Positions 14,301 to 21,599 of a stretch of 33,869 nt of DNA are shown piece after piece (within the stretch, counting starts at the first letter, position 1; each line of letters starts with the position of its first letter). A program made the position numbers and the translations under genes. The notes under the pieces are model-generated. The model searched no databases. It was not told the origin of the DNA and was given only the letters and a program-made list of their open reading frames with translations. The stretch is from a virus: positions 1-33,869 of IMG/VR virus record IMGVR_UViG_3300030060_007278. One strand, given 5' to 3'.

Positions 14301-17286
14301 CTGGATTATCCCTGTTTGTTTGAGGATAAAGGTTTTGAACTGGTTGCGAGAACCTTTCAGTAGAGAATGGTGATACTGTAGGAGTATTTGAAGTATTAAC
14401 AACAGTTAGGTAATAGATACCATCCTGTTTCTGAGGAATATACTCTTGTACATCTTCACTTCTGTAGATGATATATGTGCCTGGTGTCTTCTTCTCTTTA
14501 AAGTTTGGTAAGGAAGTGGTTCTATCAGACGTATCATTAGTAAATGTACCTGGATTATCACTAATAGAAATAGTAAATTGCTTAGAACTACTAATACCAG
14601 CAACTTCAAATGTTCCATTATATGCTGAGTTGGCAACACCTGTGGTATTATTGCTACTCTTAATATTGACAATCTCAACACTTGCTCCAGCATTAAGATC
14701 ATGTGGTATTTCAGTAACTATGCTTGCAGTTCCTGTATCCCAACTCGCATCAGCAATTAATCTTGGGTTTCTTAATTGAGTAGAGTTGGTAAGAGTTACA
14801 CTACTTGGATTATAAAGGTATGCTACTTCAGTATCAGTAGAACCAATCGAAGCACTAGACTCCTCAATAACGTATCCATCTACAGGCTCACGAGCAATGG
14901 TAGAAGAATCCTTGGGTATTACATAACGATGACGATATATTGTATCGAGTAAGTTACGAGTATCTGGTTTACGATCAATGAAACTTCTAGGAGTTGCTGA
15001 TCCAAGACCAGTAGATCCTAATCCAACGATAGTATTATAGAGTGACTTCTCAGTAGCAGCAGTTGCAACATTAACATACCACTGACTATGTGCAGAATCA
15101 TACTGAACTGGATGTCCAATCTCACCAGAAACTTTATCTGATACTCTACTTTCAACTGTTAAAATTCCACCATTATTATTGATAGTAATAGGATTACCAT
15201 CTAAAGCATCGTTAAAAGTCTGTCCAAATTTTATTTTATGACTATCACTAGCATCAGGTATGGCATAGTAGACAGTATTATGTGTTAGTCCATCAGGAAG
15301 GTGTCCATTCTGACTGAGTATACGAACAGTTTCTCCTTCAAGGAAACTATGAGCAACTGTGAAGTTAACAGCATTATTAGTAACACTATTGATTCCAGAA
15401 GTAGATCTACCAATATCAAATATCTTCGCAAAAGAAGTTTCATTTGAAGTATATTGCGTATTCGGCATAATAACTCTTGCCGAGTATGTGTTAGATACTC
15501 CACTAGAGTCTGCAATTAAAACATTTAACTTCTCATCCTTCTTAGCACCAAGACGGAAACTATCAATGAGACTGTCTGGTATATTCTTTTCGTTGGTTTC
15601 ACCATACAAGAACAACTTACTTGTATCAGCAATGCCAACAATCTTATTTACATCTAATGATTTGAATTCGATACTGGTATCAGAAGTATCAATTTCTTTT
15701 GGTGGGATGATATGACTGACATATCCAATATCATCTCTAGAAAATGAGTTCTTTCTAAATCCACCAGAACGCAATGCAACTGAACCAAAGTTGGAGTTTG
15801 AGTTAGTGATAGACATATCACCACCATCATCAGCAACAAAGTGGTCTGCATAACCAATCGCAAAGATAGATGCTAACTGAAGAACAGCATCATTACTTGC
15901 TTTGATGTGATAGTTTGCATAGTCTGGTTTAAATCTAGCATCAGAATCTGAATGTAGATTTGATACTATAGTAGAATCTTCATATACACCAGAAGTCTCA
16001 TTATATTTTACAAAGGCGTTATTATCCTTCTGTAGACCAATACCAGTGTACTGTGCCATCACCATAGATTTGAATCCAGTTGCCTTTGAACCATCGGCAA
16101 ACAGACCATTCATACCATAGACAGACTTCTGACAACAGTTAAAGATATATGGTGAAGATGATGTAACACTATCAACACTTACATTTACTGTCGCATTTGT
16201 AATTGTAGGTAGTGAAACTACAGGAGCATTCTGAACTTTGTATTGAATATTATTAGCATCTACCTTATTGAAGACAACAAATTGTCCATCATAACCGTCA
16301 GATCCTACACCTTCAATCTCAATAGGAGTATCTACATCAAAATCTGTTGCAACCTCATCTACTGTAACTGTAATAGTGGTGGTAGAAGTTGTTCCATCAC
16401 CAGCTTTGATGCTAGTAATACCAACTTGCTTACCACGAGAACCGACAATACGAAACTCATCAACCTTTGGTTCAATATCTAAACCAGCAGCAGGATAATC
16501 AGGTTCAATCTGTCTACCAGAAGCAGGACCATATGCTAGTCCAACTTTCTCATAGTACATATCAAGATCAGTTCTAGCAAACTCACCATTTGCTCCACTG
16601 ATAAAGTCATCATCTATGTCTACATTATTAACACCGTCTGCATACTCAAAAGTAGTTAGTTTGTGGTGTGAAAATCTAGGAACGAATATATTTGTTGTAT
16701 AATCTTTATATGCTGTTCCATTTGGATTAGCATCTAATATAGCAAAATTTGAGAAATAGCAACCACCAGTAACCCTAAAAATAGCAGATCTTTCAATGCT
16801 AGTATTCTCTGGATTAGGAACATACTTAGGACGGAACCTTGTCTTTCTAGGATCCATACCAATGATAGAACATCCACGAGGTACAATGACACCACCGTAG
16901 ATACTATTCAACTTATACAAAGCGTTTGTAGTTGAATCTAAATCAAAGTTAGTTGTTAGATCAAATGCACTAAACTCATTAGAAGTTGATCCATCTCTTA
17001 ATCTATAATTATTTGCACCAATAGGAATCCAACCTGGCCTGTTATCAACAGGATGTTCACCAGGATAAACCATAACAGTTGTCTTGGCAAATCTATCGTT
17101 ATCTAATCCTTTCTGATATGAAAATCTAGAAACTTCAATTAAAGCCCTTTGAATCGTTTTAAAGGGTCTTGTAAGTGAGTTACCCTGATTTTCAATACTG
17201 TCCGTGGCATCAAGACTGTTAGGGTCAACGTATATTACCGTACCACGAACAGATTTGAGGAAATTATCTAATCTGGAAAGACCCAT
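11335..17286 (-). CDS. very long tail fibre/virion structural protein, 1983 residues
   Basis: The largest gene here. The N-terminus (GTVIYVDPNS, SLTRPFKTIQRALIEVS, VMVYPGEHP, then GGVIVPRGCSIIGMD) has the start pattern of a right-handed beta-helix (pectate-lyase-like) domain, and is conserved in marine T4-like phages. The middle holds several copies of a small beta domain with an NG-x-(F/Y)-x-V core near residues 300-360, 640, 850 and 1230. An ILRIRS/VYRGLLGT segment and shaft-like GIGT repeats follow towards the C-terminus, which ends in a predicted short fibre tail (TNLYYTNERAQDAVG). A CTAAATA late promoter precedes it. Its likely role is the long fibre or fibre base that places the adhesins encoded next to it. 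No enzymatic residues are claimed. Confidence 0.85.
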   Translation of the reverse strand: MGLSRLDNFLKSVRGTVIYVDPNSLDATDSIENQGNSLTRPFKTIQRALIEVSRFSYQKGLDNDRFAKTTVMVYPGEHPVDNRPGWIPIGANNYRLRDGSTSNEFSAFDLTTNFDLDSTTNALYKLNSIYGGVIVPRGCSIIGMDPRKTRFRPKYVPNPENTSIERSAIFRVTGGCYFSNFAILDANPNGTAYKDYTTNIFVPRFSHHKLTTFEYADGVNNVDIDDDFISGANGEFARTDLDMYYEKVGLAYGPASGRQIEPDYPAAGLDIEPKVDEFRIVGSRGKQVGITSIKAGDGTTSTTTITVTVDEVATDFDVDTPIEIEGVGSDGYDGQFVVFNKVDANNIQYKVQNAPVVSLPTITNATVNVSVDSVTSSSPYIFNCCQKSVYGMNGLFADGSKATGFKSMVMAQYTGIGLQKDNNAFVKYNETSGVYEDSTIVSNLHSDSDARFKPDYANYHIKASNDAVLQLASIFAIGYADHFVADDGGDMSITNSNSNFGSVALRSGGFRKNSFSRDDIGYVSHIIPPKEIDTSDTSIEFKSLDVNKIVGIADTSKLFLYGETNEKNIPDSLIDSFRLGAKKDEKLNVLIADSSGVSNTYSARVIMPNTQYTSNETSFAKIFDIGRSTSGINSVTNNAVNFTVAHSFLEGETVRILSQNGHLPDGLTHNTVYYAIPDASDSHKIKFGQTFNDALDGNPITINNNGGILTVESRVSDKVSGEIGHPVQYDSAHSQWYVNVATAATEKSLYNTIVGLGSTGLGSATPRSFIDRKPDTRNLLDTIYRHRYVIPKDSSTIAREPVDGYVIEESSASIGSTDTEVAYLYNPSSVTLTNSTQLRNPRLIADASWDTGTASIVTEIPHDLNAGASVEIVNIKSSNNTTGVANSAYNGTFEVAGISSSKQFTISISDNPGTFTNDTSDRTTSLPNFKEKKTPGTYIIYRSEDVQEYIPQKQDGIYYLTVVNTSNTPTVSPFSTERFSQPVQNLYPQTNRDNPVSDPKAAKSFALSNTIGHVEINEPQNSLTKEAATDRAIDTNVGFGITQLTSNASGTTHTLYSDIDHGLNRLTGLQIVAGGGNYVNGNYYNVPLVSFGSSVTGKHATARVTIAGGSVSAVKIIDGGSAYGIGNTLAMIGIATVGGHDSGYLKVTDVYSNIGDTLSVDNISPDSYDAYNSLYRITGISDGNDKEISVASASTISPAYTSGIGITVSSNANVVLTGKTLNVDSLVYDKTVGLATVVTVQPHSFSVNDKVNLGGANDNVFNGGFIVKEVVGLTSFVADVGSNTYIPSTAGTKFVYSPYYTSRGGNLTKSDEKDSGRLMSQYAGISTVTNASITPTANSVGIQSATLLDFNIGDYIQIDNEILRIRSNVSSTSVNVYRGLLGTDSETHANGAVINRIKPNPIEFRRTSLLRASGHTFEYVGYGPGNYSTALPERQNRNISPKERILAQSTKTDGGSVNYTGMDDEGDLFTRNKVSISITGEEEVFGTPIPTVTGEDPDLGSGSNVGFGLITPQEISVTRAIRVEGGSDANFTSEFDGPVIFNNKITSTSAKGIEANSLFLQGDRTVSRKFTVGISTPVLAGNVGDIVYNGQAAAGGLIGWVYSSNNKWEKFGRIGLDGAEPGQTIGISSDSNYVGLATNINIVGAGVSVTSVLDATAGIATFTLDANPRLGISTGSVSGQNNLLGIGTQINFVGYGITIGGEFDTNTGIGTILLTGLSGVSTSFPQGPVNAVQYNASGSFAGGSGFTYDNSNVAISGNTANSLVSISQTGGGNALEVTGSIGIGTVATAKLDIVNASGESVRVKSTSGSGNIIRVDNSAGDTTPVIIDVNGNVGINTVQANAAAHVVGDVMISGRGRFLNPEKTFLVSLQAPDILTTDVAFKLPNQVGAASSILYTTGSGVLDWISPTNIVSGVITNTDSISEGATNLYYTNERAQDAVGAAVEAGIQTGITVSYNDGGNALNFNVDSASPYPFTTKGFSIPI
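11341..11357 (+). terminator. possible terminator hairpin between convergent fibre genes
   Basis: AGGGAT, loop ACTGA, ATCCCT forms a perfect 6-base-pair stem 7 bases past the plus-strand gene's stop, followed by only a short T run (TTTG). It lies within the last codons of the long fibre gene on the other strand. Weak evidence for a terminator of the 129-residue gene. Confidence 0.3.
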
Positions 17287-17316
17287 TTTTACTAATTCTA
17301 ATAGTCCGTTATGGAT

Positions 17317-17323
17317 TATTTAG
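17317..17323 (-). promoter_or_regulatory. CTAAATA late promoter for the 1983-residue fibre gene
   Basis: The minus strand reads GCTAAATAATCC, the late core used in marine T4-like phages, 31 bases upstream of the ATG at 17286 in the short gap after the 60-residue gene. Confidence 0.6.
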
Positions 17324-17330
17324 CATTTTC

Positions 17331-17513
17331 TCAAAGGGGATTTGCGTAGGATAAAGTATCCTCATCTAAAGTCTCACGAACGAAACTCAATACATTCATA
17401 AACTCTTCTGTTGTATCACATTTTATCACTCTTTCTTCACCGTTATTGGAGTATATACACACCGTTCTCTTAGAAGGATCGACTACACACCTTGTCAAAT
17501 AGTCATCTTCCAT
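17331..17513 (-). CDS. conserved 60-residue protein of unknown function
   Basis: 60 residues (MEDDYLTRCVVDPSKRTVCI..., ending DTLSYANPL). The acidic start, two central short beta strands and an acidic C-terminal helix (EEFMNVLSFVRETLDED) suggest a compact soluble protein. I recall similar short proteins at this place in marine T4-like phages but know no function. Unlike its structural neighbours it is preceded by a near-consensus sigma70-type promoter, which suggests early or constitutive expression and possibly a non-structural job. Confidence 0.7.
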   Translation of the reverse strand: MEDDYLTRCVVDPSKRTVCIYSNNGEERVIKCDTTEEFMNVLSFVRETLDEDTLSYANPL

Positions 17514-17536
17514 AGTTATGCTTACAGATATACTGC

Positions 17537-17565
17537 ATCATAACATACCTAACCAGAATTGTCAA
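17537..17565 (-). promoter_or_regulatory. near-consensus sigma70 promoter before the 60-residue gene
   Basis: Reading the minus strand: TTGACA (17565-17560), exactly 17 bases, then TATGAT (17542-17537). The expected start is near 17530, about 17 bases before the ATG at 17513. The TGA within the -35 box is the stop codon of the upstream 263-residue gene (17562-17564). Confidence 0.7.
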
Positions 17566-18353
17566 GTATCCAATTCTTTTAATCTTTTCTCAGCTACTTC
17601 TCTAACAATCCTTTCCATGTTAGAACTCTCCCAGTTGAAAGAATATCCTTCATTACCGTTAGGATAATCTTCATGACTATTCCCTTCATATTCTACAATC
17701 AAATCATCATCTAAACGTTTGGCAATGATGTGATAAAAACAATCGATAGGCATACCACCTTGGGGTTGTAGATAAACCTTTTTATCATCCCATCTCTTTA
17801 CAATAACATCTTGATGAGCACCTATGGGAGTAAGTTGAACAGTAATACTATCAATATCAACCAAACCATCCCAATAAGATGGAAATACAATCTCCTTACT
17901 ATTTTTAATTCTTCCTCTGCAATATACTGCTATCTCTGGTCCTTCAATACATACATGCCTTAATCTCCACCCTTCTTTATTTGGGTGAGGCATGTCAAAA
18001 GGAAGATCTTTTTTATTTGAAAGAATATGAGAACCACCATTAGATTTAACTTCACCACCAGCAACTAAAGTACCAGTAAGATCATCATCTCCAGTCTGAT
18101 TTATATCTCCTTCTAACTCAAAATCCCCTTTAGCTTTAATTGCATTTTCTGGTCTTGCATCAGAATCTGTATTTACTTGAGCACCTACCATCAAGGTTGC
18201 TTCTACTCCAGAATAATCACTGTCCTTTCCAATTTGAAGTGGACCTTCAACATAGGCAGACCCACGAATAGCTTTCTCTGCTTCACCCAAAGCTTTGGTT
18301 TCTCCATCACCAACAAAAAGTTGTTTTCTTACTTCTAAATCAGGTACATCCAT
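17562..18353 (-). CDS. virion structural protein with conserved EGPE/SYW C-terminal domain
   Basis: 263 residues. The N-terminal 115 are repetitive and beta-like (QLFVGDGETKALGEAEKAIRG, LQIGKDSDYSGVEATLMVG, GDFELEGDINQTGDDDLTG). The C-terminal domain has HPNKEGWRLRHVCIEGPE, YCRGRIKN, FPSYWDGLVDIDS and VQLTPIG, a module widespread at the ends of marine T4-like structural proteins; I know no assigned activity. It overlaps the beta-helix gene by one base and follows gp5, so it is probably a tail-tip or hub-associated protein, or a folding domain for it. A sigma70-like promoter for the next gene begins in its stop codon. Confidence 0.72.
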   Translation of the reverse strand: MDVPDLEVRKQLFVGDGETKALGEAEKAIRGSAYVEGPLQIGKDSDYSGVEATLMVGAQVNTDSDARPENAIKAKGDFELEGDINQTGDDDLTGTLVAGGEVKSNGGSHILSNKKDLPFDMPHPNKEGWRLRHVCIEGPEIAVYCRGRIKNSKEIVFPSYWDGLVDIDSITVQLTPIGAHQDVIVKRWDDKKVYLQPQGGMPIDCFYHIIAKRLDDDLIVEYEGNSHEDYPNGNEGYSFNWESSNMERIVREVAEKRLKELDT

Positions 18354-18967
18354 TAGATAAATCCATCCCTTGCTCGTTGTTCTAAATCGGGATCACCTTT
18401 AGATCCCAGTACAGAAGTAGCTCCATCTGCACAATGAAGCATTCCACCGTATATATTCAAGATACTTTGACCTAGTAATTCTAAAGTACCATCAGTAAAG
18501 ATCTTAGCATAATCAGAAGCATCTACAATAATATCAGGTGCTTTAAGTTCAATTGTTTCACTCGCATCCAATGTTATCTTACCTTTCTGACCATCACCAC
18601 TCTTAGCAACTAATTCAATAGTCTCTGCTTCAAGTTTAATTGCACCATCTTTTGCTTGTATAAGAACGTCACCATTCTCGCAACGAACAGCAAAAGCTTG
18701 ATTACCTTGTTCTTCTCCTGTTGGAGTAGCAACAATATCTTTACCACAATCAACAGTAAATGATCCTGGACATACATTCTCAGTTGCACCTCTTTGACCA
18801 CTATCCTTATCACCAGTTTGATGCATGGTCATATAATGACGACCAGCATCTTTACCGTTCAATAATTGTACTGCTGCTATTTCATTATTATCCTGAACAT
18901 GTCCGAATTTTATTCGACCATGCCTATTGCCAAGATTCTTAGCATTGTATACAAGTCTTGTTGCCAT
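18353..18967 (-). CDS. beta-helix needle-like protein (resembles the C-terminal spike part of gp5)
   Basis: 204 residues. Residues about 95-185 are short repeated strands (VLIQAKDGAIKLEAETIELV, KITLDASETIELKA, TDGTLELLGQSILNIYGG) of the kind that form the triple beta-helix needle of gp5 and VgrG spikes. The N-terminal part (GRIKFGHVQDN..., LLNGKDAGRHYMTMHQTGD) may be a small mounting domain. It starts in the stop codon region of gp5 (one-base overlap). In T4 the needle is the C-terminal part of gp5 itself; here it appears to be a separate polypeptide. The assignment rests on the repeat pattern and position. Confidence 0.72.
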   Translation of the reverse strand: MATRLVYNAKNLGNRHGRIKFGHVQDNNEIAAVQLLNGKDAGRHYMTMHQTGDKDSGQRGATENVCPGSFTVDCGKDIVATPTGEEQGNQAFAVRCENGDVLIQAKDGAIKLEAETIELVAKSGDGQKGKITLDASETIELKAPDIIVDASDYAKIFTDGTLELLGQSILNIYGGMLHCADGATSVLGSKGDPDLEQRARDGFI

Positions 18968-21321
18968 TATGATCTACCTAAATGTGAAACTTTACCTACA
19001 CAATCAACAACCTGAATGACAGGTGTACCAGTTGGATCAGTGATGATTCCAGCATCAATACCTTCCTTAACTGCATTAAAGACAGGTAATAATCTAGCAT
19101 TATAACCCAAATCACTCTGAATGTAAATCTCTGGTTCTTCTAAGAATCCACTACATCCTTTGATCACATCAACTCCTGTTACAGAACCAAGTTCATCAAC
19201 TTTTAATTTAAACTCACATCCATTAGAAGGTTCTATTATAACTTTATCATCAGGACTATATCCAATACCAGGATTAGATATAGCAATCTCATCTATCTTT
19301 AGAATAACTGGATATGATCCATCATCAAGTGTAGGATCTTCACCACTAGGAACTATCTGATCACCTTGAGGTTCAGTAGTAATAGTAATACACTGAGTTC
19401 CTTTAATAATCTCCTTGATTCCACCAGGTTTTGTTACCTCATCACCAGGACAAACTTCTACAACAACTCCTGGTTTATATGGAGCATCATGATATGTACC
19501 ATCTGCATTTTTGATAATAGTCTCATCAGGATTAGCATAGGTAGCTCCATCACCACCTTGACTTCCATCAGGAACAGGTAGATATCCAGTTCCAGTCTCT
19601 TCCATGATTACTTTAACAACTTCACCTTTATCATTAATCACCGCTTTACCAGAAGCACCTTTACCTTTACCACAATTATCATTAAAAACAATTTTTGGTG
19701 GTGTTACATATCCAGTGCCAGGTAATATAACGTCTATTCCTAAAATTGCAGAACCAGCACTTATAATTGCATTACCTGCAGCACCACTTCCACCACCACC
19801 ATTGAAGGAAATTGTAGGAGGTCCACAGAATAAAGGACCAACATTACAATTACTTAATGGGTTATTAGCAATATTTTTTAGTCCATCAACTGCACCACTT
19901 ATTTGATCACCAATGCCAGCAATCCCATCAATTGCTCCTGTTAACTGACCAACAGAACTCTTTAAGAGTGAAGAAACTCCTTTTGCTTTATTAATTATAG
20001 AATTTACATCAAGAGTTGCAATCGAAACAGGACCAGCACCTGCACTCCACTCTTTAACATCTGAGCATTTAGGATCTGGTTTACAATCAAGGATGCTTAA
20101 TGCATCGGTAGCAAATCCCATCAAATCTCCACCTATATCAATTGCTCCACCAAGACCAGATATTAAACCTTTAATAGGTCCAAGAATACCATCAATACTC
20201 ATATCAAGTATTCCTGTGATATTGCCTAGTAGTCCACCCACAAAATTTTCAACAGCACAAAGAGGAGCATTGATAAACCTGTCCAAAATATCTTTCATAA
20301 ATCCACCAACCATATTAAACAAATTACCAGCAAGGTTCTTGAACAAGCAACCCATAGAACTGTTTGCCTTTGCTATCTCCTTTGCTATTTTACCTCGTAC
20401 TGAAGGAAGAGATAGATGATATGTTTGTTTCAATGCATCATTTACTTTCTTTTTAACATTCCTCTGAATGCCATCCATTATTCTTTTAACATCACCAGTA
20501 ATATCCTTAATAGCTTTATCAGTTACCTTCTTAATCTCATCTTCAACATTATCAATTTTAAGTGATACTCTTGTTTCCCAGTCTGTCAGACTTTTCTTAA
20601 GAAGCTGAGTTTCCTTCAGCATATTCTTCATCTTTGTCTGTATTGCTGACGTAGGAGCAGCATCACATCTAGATGTTGTCGGTAAAGGTTTTGGTCTAGA
20701 TCTATTTCTTTCCTGTTCTACATCTGCCCCACTTTTAATCTGCTCTGATGCAGAAGTAGAGTCTCCTATAATACCTTCCTTATTAACATCAGTTCCATCT
20801 CCACCTTTAGCAACAGTATCATCTTTAACTTCCTTTTTACCACCAACTTGATCAGTGCCAACAAATTCAGAGTTCTTATTAGAACTTGGTTCATATCCAC
20901 TAAAAGGTTGGAAAGGAGTGGGTGGGATATTCTTCAATACTTTAGTGTATTGATTATATCCAATGATACCCATAATAACAGGTACTTGTGCATCAGATCC
21001 ATCTAAGAAGAATCCATACACAAAGTTACCTTGCATGATCTGAGGAGTGTCTATTGCACCCCCAGATACTCCTGCAGTAATGGGATACATCACTCCAGCC
21101 CAAGGTAGTTGCTCATCCTTTAAATCCTCTACATTTGCGGTATGGTATCCCATAATCCGCACCTTATACCTATAATCAAAACCTTTAATATCATCATTAC
21201 TCTTCACCTTAGTTCCAGGCGTATTCATCTTCCAGACTTTACTGTCAGGAATCTGACCGACCCACCAAGTAAAACCATCTCTTCCGAATAAATTTTTCTT
21301 TACTAGATCTTGGTCAATCAT
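18967..21321 (-). CDS. 5: gp5-like baseplate hub protein with OB-fold and no lysozyme domain
   Basis: 784 residues. Residues about 12-125 (RDGFTWWVGQIP, YRYKVRIMGYH, LPWAGVMYPITAGVSGG, GNFVYGFFLDGSDAQVPVIMGIIGYNQY) form the OB-fold domain of T4 gp5 as seen in marine relatives. A polar linker follows, then a long helical region (about 215-330, coiled-coil-like), a Gly/Ile-rich hydrophobic region with many LGGAIDIGG-type turns, and a C-terminal half with repeated G-x-GY-x-x-x-P beta motifs (PGTGYVTPPKIVF, TGTGYLPVP, NPGIGYSPDD). No T4-lysozyme catalytic pattern is visible. It would form the central hub with the gp27-like protein encoded two genes upstream. Confidence 0.85.
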   Translation of the reverse strand: MIDQDLVKKNLFGRDGFTWWVGQIPDSKVWKMNTPGTKVKSNDDIKGFDYRYKVRIMGYHTANVEDLKDEQLPWAGVMYPITAGVSGGAIDTPQIMQGNFVYGFFLDGSDAQVPVIMGIIGYNQYTKVLKNIPPTPFQPFSGYEPSSNKNSEFVGTDQVGGKKEVKDDTVAKGGDGTDVNKEGIIGDSTSASEQIKSGADVEQERNRSRPKPLPTTSRCDAAPTSAIQTKMKNMLKETQLLKKSLTDWETRVSLKIDNVEDEIKKVTDKAIKDITGDVKRIMDGIQRNVKKKVNDALKQTYHLSLPSVRGKIAKEIAKANSSMGCLFKNLAGNLFNMVGGFMKDILDRFINAPLCAVENFVGGLLGNITGILDMSIDGILGPIKGLISGLGGAIDIGGDLMGFATDALSILDCKPDPKCSDVKEWSAGAGPVSIATLDVNSIINKAKGVSSLLKSSVGQLTGAIDGIAGIGDQISGAVDGLKNIANNPLSNCNVGPLFCGPPTISFNGGGGSGAAGNAIISAGSAILGIDVILPGTGYVTPPKIVFNDNCGKGKGASGKAVINDKGEVVKVIMEETGTGYLPVPDGSQGGDGATYANPDETIIKNADGTYHDAPYKPGVVVEVCPGDEVTKPGGIKEIIKGTQCITITTEPQGDQIVPSGEDPTLDDGSYPVILKIDEIAISNPGIGYSPDDKVIIEPSNGCEFKLKVDELGSVTGVDVIKGCSGFLEEPEIYIQSDLGYNARLLPVFNAVKEGIDAGIITDPTGTPVIQVVDCVGKVSHLGRS

Positions 21322-21590
21322 TAGTCGTCATAAACTTTACATTCCTCTGCATCAGGGTGATTATCACAGTAGACCTCTAAATGAGAATCCTCATGCCTTG
21401 TGTGCCAATCATTAATCTTACCATCATTCTTATTCACTTCTGATTCATCATGATCATGAAATGCATCATTGTGCATCTCTAAATCTTCTTTGCTATATTC
21501 GTGCATACCATGATTAGTATGCTCTTTACCATCTTTGGGGTCAATATAGACCTCGTGATCCAAGTCGTGATTTGGAATTTTAGTTGTCAT
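21321..21590 (-). CDS. small His/Asp/Glu-rich protein, candidate metal binder
   Basis: 89 residues with 12 His and about 26 Asp or Glu, only two Cys (in YCDNHPDAEEC near the C-terminus) and almost no hydrophobic core. Runs such as HDLDHEVYIDP, NHGMHEY, FHDHDE and WHTRHEDSH are spaced like metal-ligand clusters. A strong ribosome-binding site (AAGGAGAT) precedes the ATG, and the stop overlaps the gp5 start. It sits between the gp27-like hub and gp5, so it may be a hub or spike-tip component or assembly factor. No family is recognised; metal binding is inferred from composition. Confidence 0.72.
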   Translation of the reverse strand: MTTKIPNHDLDHEVYIDPKDGKEHTNHGMHEYSKEDLEMHNDAFHDHDESEVNKNDGKINDWHTRHEDSHLEVYCDNHPDAEECKVYDD

Positions 21591-21599
21591 AAGATCTCC

